NCBI GenBank assembly: GCA_030550025.1
Contig: JAUQQC010000009.1
Span: 45,495-109,494, forward strand
Direction: 5' to 3'
From: Acidobacteriota bacterium
GTDB taxonomy: Bacteria > Acidobacteriota > Blastocatellia > HR10
DNA: 64,000 nucleotides
Under the pieces are notes generated by a model. That model worked only from the letters and a program-made list of their open reading frames with translations. It searched no databases and was not told where the DNA came from. This document shows, one piece after another, positions 8,363 to 15,485 of this stretch. The position numbers and the translations under genes were made by a program. Position 1 is the first letter of the stretch. Each line of letters starts with the position of its first letter.

Positions 8363-8866
8363 ATGGCCGTCGTTCGCATTCATCCGTATTCATCGTCCAT
8401 CCGCGAGGAAGCCGATCGGATTCGGGCTCGCATCGCCGAACGGGCGTATGAGTTGGCCGCGCAGCGCGGATATGCACCGGGACATGAATTGGACGATTGG
8501 CTGGCGGCTGAGGGCCAGCTGGTTTGGAAGCCGGAGCTGCGCCTGGAGGAGCATCCGCACGAATTCGTCTTGAAATTCCGGCTTCCTGGAGTCCGAGCCG
8601 CAGACGTGCGCGTCTTGACTGAGGCCGAGCGCGTTCTCCTTCTCGGAGAAGCGCGCCTTGAGAGCGTAGCCGAGGGCGTGCGCGTCCACGGCGATGAATT
8701 CCGCTATGGGTCCATCTTCCGCGAGGTGTGGCTCCCACAGCCCGTGGATCCGACGCGCGCGCGAGCCCGTTTGAGCGATGGTGTGCTCACGGTGACGCTG
8801 CCTAAGCCCAAGGCCGAACGGCCTCTTCCTCGCCCGAAACGTTCGCGCCGAGAGAGCGCGGCCTAG
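8363..8866 (+). CDS. DUF2934-Hsp20 fusion protein
   Basis: 167 residues in two parts. Residues about 10-50 form a DUF2934-type helical module (IAERAYELAAQRGYAPGHE, then DWLAAE). Residues about 55-150 are an alpha-crystallin/Hsp20 domain (FRLPGVRAADVRVL, EFRYGSIFREVWLP, RLSDGVLTVTLPK). The tail is basic and proline-rich. DUF2934 often occurs as a short stand-alone protein in acidobacteria and proteobacteria; here it replaces the usual N-terminal oligomerisation arm of Hsp20. The thiamine-binding-type gene follows 10 bp later, so the two are probably co-transcribed. Confidence 0.85.
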   Translation: MAVVRIHPYSSSIREEADRIRARIAERAYELAAQRGYAPGHELDDWLAAEGQLVWKPELRLEEHPHEFVLKFRLPGVRAADVRVLTEAERVLLLGEARLESVAEGVRVHGDEFRYGSIFREVWLPQPVDPTRARARLSDGVLTVTLPKPKAERPLPRPKRSRRESAA

Positions 8867-8876
8867 GAGGGACAGT

Positions 8877-9182
8877 ATGGCGCTTGTCGAAGTCAGCGTC
8901 GTTCCCGTCGGGACCGGGACGCCCAGCCTGGGCGATCATATTGCCGCGGCCGTTCGCGTGCTGGAGAAGGCCGGGGTCTCGTATGAGATCTCCCCCATGG
9001 GGACGTTGTTTGAGGGGGAGCTCAAAGACGTCTTCTCCCTTGCCCGCAAGATGCACGAAGCGGCTTTTCGTCACGGCGCGCAACGCGTCATCACGACGAT
9101 CACCATTGACGATCGCCGGGACAAGAGCGTGACGATGCGCAGTAAGGTCGCCTCGGTCAAAAGGCGGCTCGCGCGAAAATGA
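8877..9182 (+). CDS. MTH1187/YqgV-family thiamine-binding-type protein
   Basis: 101 residues covering the MTH1187 (DUF77) ferredoxin-like fold: VEVSVVPVGTGTPSLGDHIA, then YEISPMGTLFEGEL and a conserved KMHEAAFRHGAQRVITTI, followed by IDDRRDK. Members bind thiamine-like ligands and are suggested to sense or deliver them. There is a GGAGGGACAGT ribosome site 5 bp before the start. It ends 74 bp from a convergent gene. The fold is confident; the ligand is family knowledge only. Confidence 0.85.
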   Translation: MALVEVSVVPVGTGTPSLGDHIAAAVRVLEKAGVSYEISPMGTLFEGELKDVFSLARKMHEAAFRHGAQRVITTITIDDRRDKSVTMRSKVASVKRRLARK

Positions 9183-9256
9183 AGTCCCTCAGCCCCTGGA
9201 GCACGCTCGCGGCGGTCTCTGAGAGCGGATGGGGTCCTCCGCGATCGTGAGAGCAC

Positions 9257-10237
9257 TCATCGCGCATTCTCGCGCCACGCGATCCGGAACTTCCCGACGA
9301 GGACCTCTCGGTGATCCGATCGAGCATTGGGCCGAATGCCGAGCTGTCCGAACCCGTAGAAGAACCCATCGGCTCCCCTCACCATTGGAGTGAGACGGCC
9401 CGTTGTGTCCACTTCACATTGCTCTCCGCGATCGTTCAAGAGGACCAGGGACGTGCGACGCGTCTTCGGATCCACACGATTCACGATGATCGCTTCATCC
9501 CCCGTGAATGCAGCATGGATGTGTTCGAAGCCTCCTGAGACTTTCAGCCATGTCTTCTTCGGACCGAGGGCTTCGATCTCCCCACCCGGCTTGACCAGCA
9601 GCAACCGTCCGGCTCCATCCGAGAGCACATGCGCTTCCGACTCGAGAGCTTCGGAGAGAACGCGCTCGGACATTCTCTCGCCATCCGCGGAGAACGTCCG
9701 AAGGACGCTCACCCCCTCGCCCTTCTCTGTCCAAACCGTTCCGATGACGCCGATGTTCGATCCAAGCCGCAGGAGCCGAGGATTCCCCAGCCCATCGAGC
9801 ATTACCGTGCGCCGGAGGTCTCCAGATGTCTCAAAGATCAGCAGAGCGCTTTGCCAACGCCCTTTGTGCCATTGAGCGGTGGCGTAAACTCGGCCCTCCG
9901 AATACATGGACGAGGTGATACGCGTCCACTGTGCTTCTTCGGGAACAGCAGATGGTCGTTCGAAAACCCGGATCAACGTCCCATGTGGGTCGTAGCTCGC
10001 GAGGAACGCTCGCACCCGTTGCCCATCGCCCTCCGGTTGCCAGGACGAAAAGCTCACATACATGGTCCCACGCTCGTCCACGACCACGGCGAGGTCTTTA
10101 ATGCCCGCTGATCCGGGAACGGGCAGGGAAAGACGATGAGAGGAGACCATCTCCACCGCGCATCCTTGCGGCGGGGTAGCCCAAGCCGTAGACGCGAGAA
10201 GACCGACGACACAGGTCGCCAAAATGACCTTCCTCAT
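9257..10237 (-). CDS. exported beta-propeller-like hypothetical protein
   Basis: 326 residues with a clear signal peptide (MRKVILATCVVGLLASTAWA, cut before TPPQG). The mature part has repeated 45-55 residue units ending in strand pairs such as GTMYVSFSSW, GRVYATAQWH, NIGVIGTVW, GRLLLVKPGG and GFFYGFGQLG, which suggests a six-bladed propeller similar to NHL or 6-bladed TolB-like folds. I do not recognise a specific family. The start has a GGAGGTGAG site and lies only 3 bp after the stop of the small Cys-rich gene, so they form a two-gene operon. Confidence 0.7.
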   Translation of the reverse strand: MRKVILATCVVGLLASTAWATPPQGCAVEMVSSHRLSLPVPGSAGIKDLAVVVDERGTMYVSFSSWQPEGDGQRVRAFLASYDPHGTLIRVFERPSAVPEEAQWTRITSSMYSEGRVYATAQWHKGRWQSALLIFETSGDLRRTVMLDGLGNPRLLRLGSNIGVIGTVWTEKGEGVSVLRTFSADGERMSERVLSEALESEAHVLSDGAGRLLLVKPGGEIEALGPKKTWLKVSGGFEHIHAAFTGDEAIIVNRVDPKTRRTSLVLLNDRGEQCEVDTTGRLTPMVRGADGFFYGFGQLGIRPNARSDHREVLVGKFRIAWRENAR

Positions 10238-10240
10238 GGC

Positions 10241-10624
10241 TCACCTCCATTCGATCAAACATTCGAGGGCAAGACAAATGCTCATTCGGATCGGACAGAC
10301 GCCGAAGGACCCTTGAGAATCCGGTGGGGATTCGCAGACATCGGGATCGCCCTGCGCGATAAGCTCCTTCCTTCCAGGCCCGGCGTCGAAATCGAAGCAT
10401 GCCGTGCATCCCCCTTCCGAATTGCAACACAGGAAGGACGCATTCCAACAATCGAACTGGCAGGGAAATTGTACTCCACCCGATGTAGGAGTGAAAGCGA
10501 CGAACGTTCGCGCCGACGCCAGATCACCGCCCGGACCTGATGTGCTTCGCACAGAGGGCGCAGCCGTGAGCGCCGCTACGATCGCCATACAAAGCATTAC
10601 GACTTCCTTTCTAAGCTGCCCCAT
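10241..10624 (-). CDS. small exported cysteine-rich hypothetical protein
   Basis: 127 residues. ATG 10624 (MGQLRKEVVMLCM) gives a basic n-region and hydrophobic core ending AAPSVRS, an ordinary signal peptide; a longer frame to 10765 would cross the promoter. The mature part is rich in cysteine (CQFDC, FLCCN, GCTAC, CESP, VCPI, CLALEC), implying several disulfides. No family recognised. It is followed after 3 bp by the propeller gene, and their products may work together at the cell surface. The promoter spacer contains a tetranucleotide repeat (see findings). Confidence 0.6.
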   Translation of the reverse strand: MGQLRKEVVMLCMAIVAALTAAPSVRSTSGPGGDLASARTFVAFTPTSGGVQFPCQFDCWNASFLCCNSEGGCTACFDFDAGPGRKELIAQGDPDVCESPPDSQGSFGVCPIRMSICLALECLIEWR

Positions 10625-10685
10625 TTGGAAACGGGTTTCCCATCTCCCTCCCGCCTGGCTTAATAACTCATCTCTGGCAACCCAG

Positions 10686-10710
10686 AATATACTGTCTGTC
10701 TGTCTGTCAA
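10686..10710 (-). promoter_or_regulatory. promoter-like pair with GACA tandem repeat in the spacer
   Basis: Minus strand: TTGACA (10705-10710) and TATATT (10686-10691) separated by only 13 bp made of a GACA tetranucleotide tract. The tract continues out of the -35 hexamer. The gene start is 62 bp downstream at 10624. The present spacer is 4 bp short of optimal. Confidence 0.45.
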
Positions 10711-10967
10711 CCCCTTTTTCGCTTTTTCCAACACATTTTCGGAGGGGCGGGAAGGCTCTCCCCACAACCGATCCCGATCCTGAAGAGCGGCGCTCTCTTC
10801 ATCTCCTCGGACAAGGTCTTCCTCAGGCCATCTTGATTCTGTGGTCTGTCCGCCACGCGTGTTTAGCAATTGCGAGAGGATGCGGGAGGTGGGGCCGCGG
10901 GTCGGTCAGCCCCGCAGGTGATCGCCGATCTGCTCGGAGAGGAAATCTCCACGAGCGCCTGCGCGCA
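10711..10967. other. intergenic stretch between two divergent genes
   Basis: The gap from 10625 to 11037 separates the divergent Cys-rich gene and superoxide dismutase gene. Apart from the two promoters at its ends I see no gene, repeat or RNA-like structure. The short open frames in it have no ribosome site or recognisable protein. Confidence 0.4.
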
Positions 10968-10997
10968 TTGCCAATCTCTCCGTTCGGATCGTAAACT
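10968..10997 (+). promoter_or_regulatory. sigma-70-type promoter for superoxide dismutase
   Basis: TTGCCA (10968-10973), 18-bp spacer, TAAACT (10992-10997), 40 bp before ATG 11038. The leader carries GAAGGAGG. Confidence 0.5.
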
Positions 10998-11037
10998 GAA
11001 AGTCTTAGCGATTCTCGCTGAAGGAGGAAATCGCGCG

Positions 11038-11619
11038 ATGACGTACACGCCGAAGAACTACGAGCACCTGTTGGGCATGGATGGGTTTAGCGATCAGCTC
11101 TTGAGGAATCATTTCACCTTGTACCAGGGATATGTGGCCAACGCGAACAAGTTGGCCGAAGCGCTTCTGGAACTGGGGAAGAGCGGAAAGGCGGGGACGC
11201 CCGAATACGCGGAATTGAAGCGGCGCTTCGGCTGGGAATTCAATGGCATGCGGCTTCATGAGCTGTATTTCGATAATCTGACCCAGACGCCGGAGCCGCT
11301 TGAGGCGAATGCTCCTCTGGCGCGGCTCATTCGTGAGCAGTACGGATCGTTCGAGGCCTGGCGAGACGATTTCAAAGCGGCGGGAGCCATGCGCGGGATC
11401 GGATGGGTCGTGCTCTATCACGATCCGGTCTCCGGTCGGCTCTTCAACACATGGATTAATGAGCACGATCTTGGCCATCTGGCTGGATGCGCGCCGCTGC
11501 TCGTGCTGGATGTCTTCGAGCACGCCTATATGCTCGACTACGGATTGAAGAAGGCGGAGTACATCGAGGCGTTCTTCCACAACATCAACTGGAGGGTCGT
11601 GGCGGCACGCTTAACATGA
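11038..11619 (+). CDS. iron/manganese superoxide dismutase
   Basis: 193 residues, cytoplasmic by lack of a signal peptide. The Fe/Mn-SOD ligands are present: H25 (LLRNHFTLYQGYV), H74 (MRLHELYFDNL), D158 and H162 (DVFEHAYMLDYG). The gateway tyrosine is Y32. Two departures from the textbook enzymes: the H-to-Tyr spacing in the first helix is one residue shorter and the His30 position is Tyr; the second-sphere Trp of DVWEH is Phe160. Metal preference cannot be read from the sequence. ATG 11038 has GAAGGAGG 10 bp upstream. Confidence 0.88.
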   Translation: MTYTPKNYEHLLGMDGFSDQLLRNHFTLYQGYVANANKLAEALLELGKSGKAGTPEYAELKRRFGWEFNGMRLHELYFDNLTQTPEPLEANAPLARLIREQYGSFEAWRDDFKAAGAMRGIGWVVLYHDPVSGRLFNTWINEHDLGHLAGCAPLLVLDVFEHAYMLDYGLKKAEYIEAFFHNINWRVVAARLT

Positions 11620-11762
11620 GCGAGCCGGCGCGGTGATTCTCCAAAATCAGAGAGGAGAGGCCACGGGCGAGGTCGTGGGGGCTCCCGCACTTCGCGCGCC
11701 GAGGGGGGGTAACCAGCGCGGACGTGCATCCAGAGTGGGAGGTCGAGCATTCACCGCGTCCT

Positions 11763-12518
11763 TCAGGAGAGCGCGGCCCGCGCCATCTCCTCGGCCGGGA
11801 TGTCGAAGTTCGCCGAGACGCGCTGCACATCATCGTGATCTTCGAGCGCGTCCATGAGCTTCAGCATCAGGGCGGCGTCCTTCCCCTGCAGGCGCACGTA
11901 AGACTGCGGGATCATCGTGATCTGGGCCGTGAGCGGTTGAATCCCCGCCTGCTTGACCTTCTCCAGGACGAGCTCGAAGTCCTCCGGGGCCGTGAGGATC
12001 TCGTAATTCCCCTCATCATCCACGCGCACGTCTTCGGCGCCCGCCTCCAGGGCGAGATCGAAGATCGCGTCCTCGGAGAGGGCGCCTTTCTCCACGGCGA
12101 TATAGCCTTTCTTTTGGAACATCCAGGCGACGCAGCCGCTCTCGCCCAAATTCCCGCCATATCGGGAGAAGATATGCCGCAGCTCGGAGACGGTGCGATT
12201 CCGATTGCTCGTGAGCGCTTCGACCAGGACGGCGACGCCGCCCGGGCCATAGCCCTCGTAAATGACCTCCTCGTACTGTTCGCCGGCGATCTTCCCCGTG
12301 CCGCGATCAATGGCCCGCTGGATGGTCTCCTGCGGCATGTTATTGGCTTTGGCCTCGGCGATCGCCTTCCGCAAGCGCGGATTCGCCTCCGGATCCCCGC
12401 CGCCCAATCGAGCCGCCACGCTGATCTCGCGGATCAGCTTGCTGAAGAGCTTCCCGCGCTTGGCGTCAGCGGCGAGCTTCTTATGCTTGATCTGATGCCA
12501 CTTTGAATGTCCCGACAT
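11763..12518 (-). CDS. YebC/PmpR-family protein
   Basis: 251 residues, full length for the family, starting with the hallmark [14 protein letters not shown]. Later conserved blocks include [38 protein letters not shown] and [19 protein letters not shown]. YebC proteins are DNA-binding regulators in some species and recent work links them to translation of proline-rich sequences; which applies here is unknown. In many genomes yebC sits beside ruvC, but not here. The gap 11620-11762 to the convergent SOD gene shows no clear terminator. Confidence 0.93.
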   Translation of the reverse strand: MSGHSKWHQIKHKKLAADAKRGKLFSKLIREISVAARLGGGDPEANPRLRKAIAEAKANNMPQETIQRAIDRGTGKIAGEQYEEVIYEGYGPGGVAVLVEALTSNRNRTVSELRHIFSRYGGNLGESGCVAWMFQKKGYIAVEKGALSEDAIFDLALEAGAEDVRVDDEGNYEILTAPEDFELVLEKVKQAGIQPLTAQITMIPQSYVRLQGKDAALMLKLMDALEDHDDVQRVSANFDIPAEEMARAALS

Positions 12519-12618
12519 CGGTCCGTCCCCTGGCTCGATGTCTTCTCGGACGAGGTTCCCTCGTCGGAGGTCTCAATCATATCACGGTCTGCAAATGAGC
12601 GCCAAGCCCCGCTCTCGG

Positions 12619-12753
12619 CTACTTCGGCGCGAACTTCCGATAGAGCGCATAAGCGACGAGGAACGAGACGCAGAAGATCAACGAGGGTACGACGATCCCC
12701 CAAAACACGCTCTGCGGCCGCGCCGTCTCCACCAGGAGTGCTCCTTCAGGCAT
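12619..12753 (-). CDS. 44-residue single-helix membrane microprotein after symporter
   Basis: Translating the minus strand gives 44 residues: a short N-terminal part (MPEGALLVETARPQ), one membrane helix (WGIVVPSLIFCVSFLVAYAL) and a basic end (YRKFAPK). The start ATG overlaps the end of the 46-residue gene before it by 8 bp, and GGAGGAAGA precedes it. Small size and position after a sodium:solute symporter suggest an accessory subunit, as seen for other transporters of this superfamily, but no family was recognised. Confidence 0.7.
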   Translation of the reverse strand: MPEGALLVETARPQSVFWGIVVPSLIFCVSFLVAYALYRKFAPK

Positions 12754-12886
12754 GGTCTTCCTCCTTCCTCATCTGGACGCGTTCACGGCGTCGTCGGCGA
12801 TAGGAGAGGTAGGCGAAGAGCATTCCAAGAAACGACGCCACATAGGCGATGGAGAGGCCGATCAGCACCGAGAGCCCTTCGTTCAT
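12746..12886 (-). CDS. 46-residue single-helix symporter accessory-like microprotein
   Basis: Translating the minus strand gives 46 residues: MNEGLSV, a hydrophobic helix (LIGLSIAYVASFLGMLFAYL), then five consecutive arginine-rich residues (SYRRRRRERV) and an acidic/basic tail. Its ATG overlaps the symporter stop codon as ATGA, so translation is coupled. The arginine block after the helix predicts a cytoplasmic C-terminus. It resembles the small proteins that accompany sodium:solute symporters in other bacteria. Function in this species is inference. Confidence 0.75.
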   Translation of the reverse strand: MNEGLSVLIGLSIAYVASFLGMLFAYLSYRRRRRERVQMRKEEDHA

Positions 12887-14763
12887 CGCACTTCCTCCCA
12901 ACGCAGGATCTTATCCAGTTGCTCCAGGTAGGCCTTTTGCTTCTTCTCGTACTCGGTTGAGATGGCCTTGAGTTTCGGATCAATGATCCAGTGCATGATC
13001 GCCGTCAGCAAGATGCCCGCGATGAGGATCAGCACGCCACCCCTTATCCGAAGGAGCGTGAGCGCGACGCCGAGCATCAAGGCCATATACGCGAGCGGAG
13101 AGATGAAGATAGCCAACCAATCCTCGCGCGTCCATTCGTCGGCCTCCTCGGCCGACCACTCGCGCTTGAGGAAGGAATGGCGCGCCACGTTCCGTGGGGC
13201 AATCAATCCCAGACGTTCGGCCTCCGCGCGGACGGGGCCCCACCAGCCGATGGGGCGCGACATGACGTAATAACGCACGAGTTGTCGCATGTCCTCGGGC
13301 GGCGTCAGATACGTCACCGGCACGTAGATGAGCGCACCCAATCCCATCAGAATCCAGAATTGCAAATAATCGGGCAGGTTCGGCAACACGCCGAAGGCCG
13401 GCAAGACCCACACGATCACCCAGCTCAAGCCCAGATTCGCGATCCACGCGATCAAATACCCCCACGCATTGAAGCGCCACCAAACGACTTGCAGGATGTT
13501 GGGCAGCCATACGCCGGCCGCCATGATCCAGAGGGCGAAGATGAGCCATTTCGTGATCTCCTTCATCATCAGGCCGTAGAAGAAGGAGCCCAGAAGTACC
13601 AGGAGCGTCGAGATCCGCCCCACCCAAACGAGTTCGCGTTCGGAGGCCTGCGGTCGGATGTAGTGGTGATAGAGATCTCGCGTTGCGTACACGGCACCCA
13701 GGTTCAAGTGCGAAGCGATCGTCGAGAGATGAATGGCGACGATCGCTGCGAAGAAAAAGCCCAGCATCCCCGCAGGGAGGAGCTCCAGTCCCAGTCGGTA
13801 CCATCCCAGTTCATACTGGGCGCGATCGGAGATGTTCGGGTAGAGGACATAGAAGCCTAAAATGGCGACGGCCCAGAGCGCGTTCCGCGTGAGTACGAGC
13901 ATCGTCCCCCACCAGATCGAGTAGGAGGCATCGCGGACGGACCGAGCCGATTGAATCCGCTGGGCCTCGACATACCAATCAATGGCCGTGCCCATGCCGA
14001 ACCCCCCCATGACAGCGATCACCAGCATCGTCGCGAACCACGCGACGGGAAAATCGCCCGCGAATAGGCCTGTGAAGGCGAAGGGACTGGTGCGCCACCC
14101 TTCCCCCATCGCTTGCAGCTTCGAGACGATCCCCTGTGGCCCTCCCGCCTCGAAAATCCCCCAGAGGGAGACGATCAAGATCGCGACGAAAGCAATGACG
14201 CCCTGCTGGAAATCGGCCATGACGACTCCCCAGTACCCCGCAGCCAGGACGTAAACGGCGCACACGGTCGAGAACAACACGAGGCCGACCCACTCTGGCC
14301 AACCGAAGATCAGCTGGCAGAGCTTCCCCATCGCGATGCCGACCCAGCCGAGGATGAACATGTTCATGAAGACCATCCAGCCGGCGATCCATCCACGCAG
14401 GAGTTCGCTGCCCAACCCGCTGAAGCGCAAGCTTTGCCATTCGGCCTGACTATAAGCGAGCGAGCGGCGGAAGATGCGCGCGCTGACGAAGGCGCTGATG
14501 GCGCACCAAGCAGAGAAGAACGTGTACCAGAGGCCGCGCAAGCCGTGCTGATAGACGATGCCGGTGACCCACATCGGCGTATCCGTCGCCGTATGCGTGG
14601 CATAGACCGAAGTGGCCGGCAGCCACCATGGCAGCCCTCGCCCGGCCAGGAAGAAATCCGCCTCCGACCGCTTGCCCAAGCGATAAAAGAGCGCGCCGCA
14701 TCCCACCATCAGCAGCAGATACAGCACCACCCACACCCAGTCGAGCGTCGTGAAGCGCACCAT
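12883..14763 (-). CDS. sodium:solute symporter family transporter
   Basis: 626 residues and about 13-14 membrane helices. The N-terminal region is typical of the SSS family (LDWVWVVLYLLLMVGCGALF, then FFLAGRGLPWWLPATSVYATHT). FGMGTAIDWYVEAQRIQSAR and IHLSTIASHLNLGAVYATRDLYHHYI are family core segments, the latter containing a likely Na+-site helix. A soluble 100-residue segment lies near the C-terminus before two more helices, and the end is a basic, coiled tail. The substrate cannot be told; position 2-3 helices suggest sugars or organic acids only loosely. It heads an operon with two microproteins. Confidence 0.9.
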   Translation of the reverse strand: MVRFTTLDWVWVVLYLLLMVGCGALFYRLGKRSEADFFLAGRGLPWWLPATSVYATHTATDTPMWVTGIVYQHGLRGLWYTFFSAWCAISAFVSARIFRRSLAYSQAEWQSLRFSGLGSELLRGWIAGWMVFMNMFILGWVGIAMGKLCQLIFGWPEWVGLVLFSTVCAVYVLAAGYWGVVMADFQQGVIAFVAILIVSLWGIFEAGGPQGIVSKLQAMGEGWRTSPFAFTGLFAGDFPVAWFATMLVIAVMGGFGMGTAIDWYVEAQRIQSARSVRDASYSIWWGTMLVLTRNALWAVAILGFYVLYPNISDRAQYELGWYRLGLELLPAGMLGFFFAAIVAIHLSTIASHLNLGAVYATRDLYHHYIRPQASERELVWVGRISTLLVLLGSFFYGLMMKEITKWLIFALWIMAAGVWLPNILQVVWWRFNAWGYLIAWIANLGLSWVIVWVLPAFGVLPNLPDYLQFWILMGLGALIYVPVTYLTPPEDMRQLVRYYVMSRPIGWWGPVRAEAERLGLIAPRNVARHSFLKREWSAEEADEWTREDWLAIFISPLAYMALMLGVALTLLRIRGGVLILIAGILLTAIMHWIIDPKLKAISTEYEKKQKAYLEQLDKILRWEEVR

Positions 14764-14897
14764 AGGACCTCATCCCTCCTCGTCTTCGATCCCTTCGGCC
14801 TCTTCCCTTGCGCACTCCACGTGACCGGGAGCCGAGGCCAAAAACCGGAGCCGGCATTATAACACTCCGTCGTCCCGAGAAGAAACCCGATGGCGGC

Positions 14898-14926
14898 TGG
14901 CTTTCCAGCAGGTCCCTTCGTACAAT
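14898..14926 (+). promoter_or_regulatory. possible promoter for the DUF2227-like gene
   Basis: TGGCTT (14898-14903), 17-bp spacer, TACAAT (14921-14926), 23 bp before ATG 14950. The -10 box is good, the -35 box poor. Confidence 0.35.
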
Positions 14927-14949
14927 GAGGGACGCTGGGAGAGGAATCG

Positions 14950-15471
14950 ATGCCTCGGGCGAGGACTCATGATGCGATAACGCTGGCGCTCGCTCCGCCG
15001 ACGTTTCTGCTCACGCACGCGCTCACGGGGAGTCGCGATCTGGCTTGGCTGGTGACGCTCGCTACGCTCTTCTCCGGATTCTTGTTCAATCCCGACCTGG
15101 ATATTCGGAGCAAACCCTACGCCCGGTGGGGACCGCTCCGAGTTCTCTGGTGGCCGTATCAGGTGCTCGTCCGCCACCGCTCGCGGCTCTCGCACGGGCT
15201 TTTGCTCGGCACGTTCGTGCGCACGGTGTATCTCTCGATCATGCTCGCCCTTCTTGGTGCGACCGGGATCGTACTCTGGCATGCGCTTCACGAGCAGCCT
15301 GGAGCGAGCGAGAGCGCGCGTCAGGCCTTCGATTTGCTGAAGCGATGGCTCCTCTCGGTAGAACGCCGATATTGGCTCGCCCTCTGGTTCGGCCTCTGGT
15401 GGGGCTCGGCCGCTCACACGCTCGCCGATTGGCTCTGGAGCCTCTGGACCCAGACCAAACGCCTCCTATGA
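14950..15471 (+). CDS. DUF2227-like metal-binding membrane protein
   Basis: 173 residues with hydrophobic segments at about 15-50, 98-118 and 140-165. The N-terminal RTHDAITL carries a His-Asp pair, NPDLDIRSKPYARWGPLR follows the first helices, and RHRSRLSHGLLLGT plus AAHTLADW add further His and Asp residues. This set matches the DUF2227 family of putative metal-binding membrane proteins, related to YdjM-type metal-dependent hydrolases. The start has GGGAGAGGAAT upstream. It is convergent with the next gene, 14 bp apart. Enzymatic activity is not shown. Confidence 0.75.
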   Translation: MPRARTHDAITLALAPPTFLLTHALTGSRDLAWLVTLATLFSGFLFNPDLDIRSKPYARWGPLRVLWWPYQVLVRHRSRLSHGLLLGTFVRTVYLSIMLALLGATGIVLWHALHEQPGASESARQAFDLLKRWLLSVERRYWLALWFGLWWGSAAHTLADWLWSLWTQTKRLL

Positions 15472-15485
15472 GCTGAACGAGCGGT

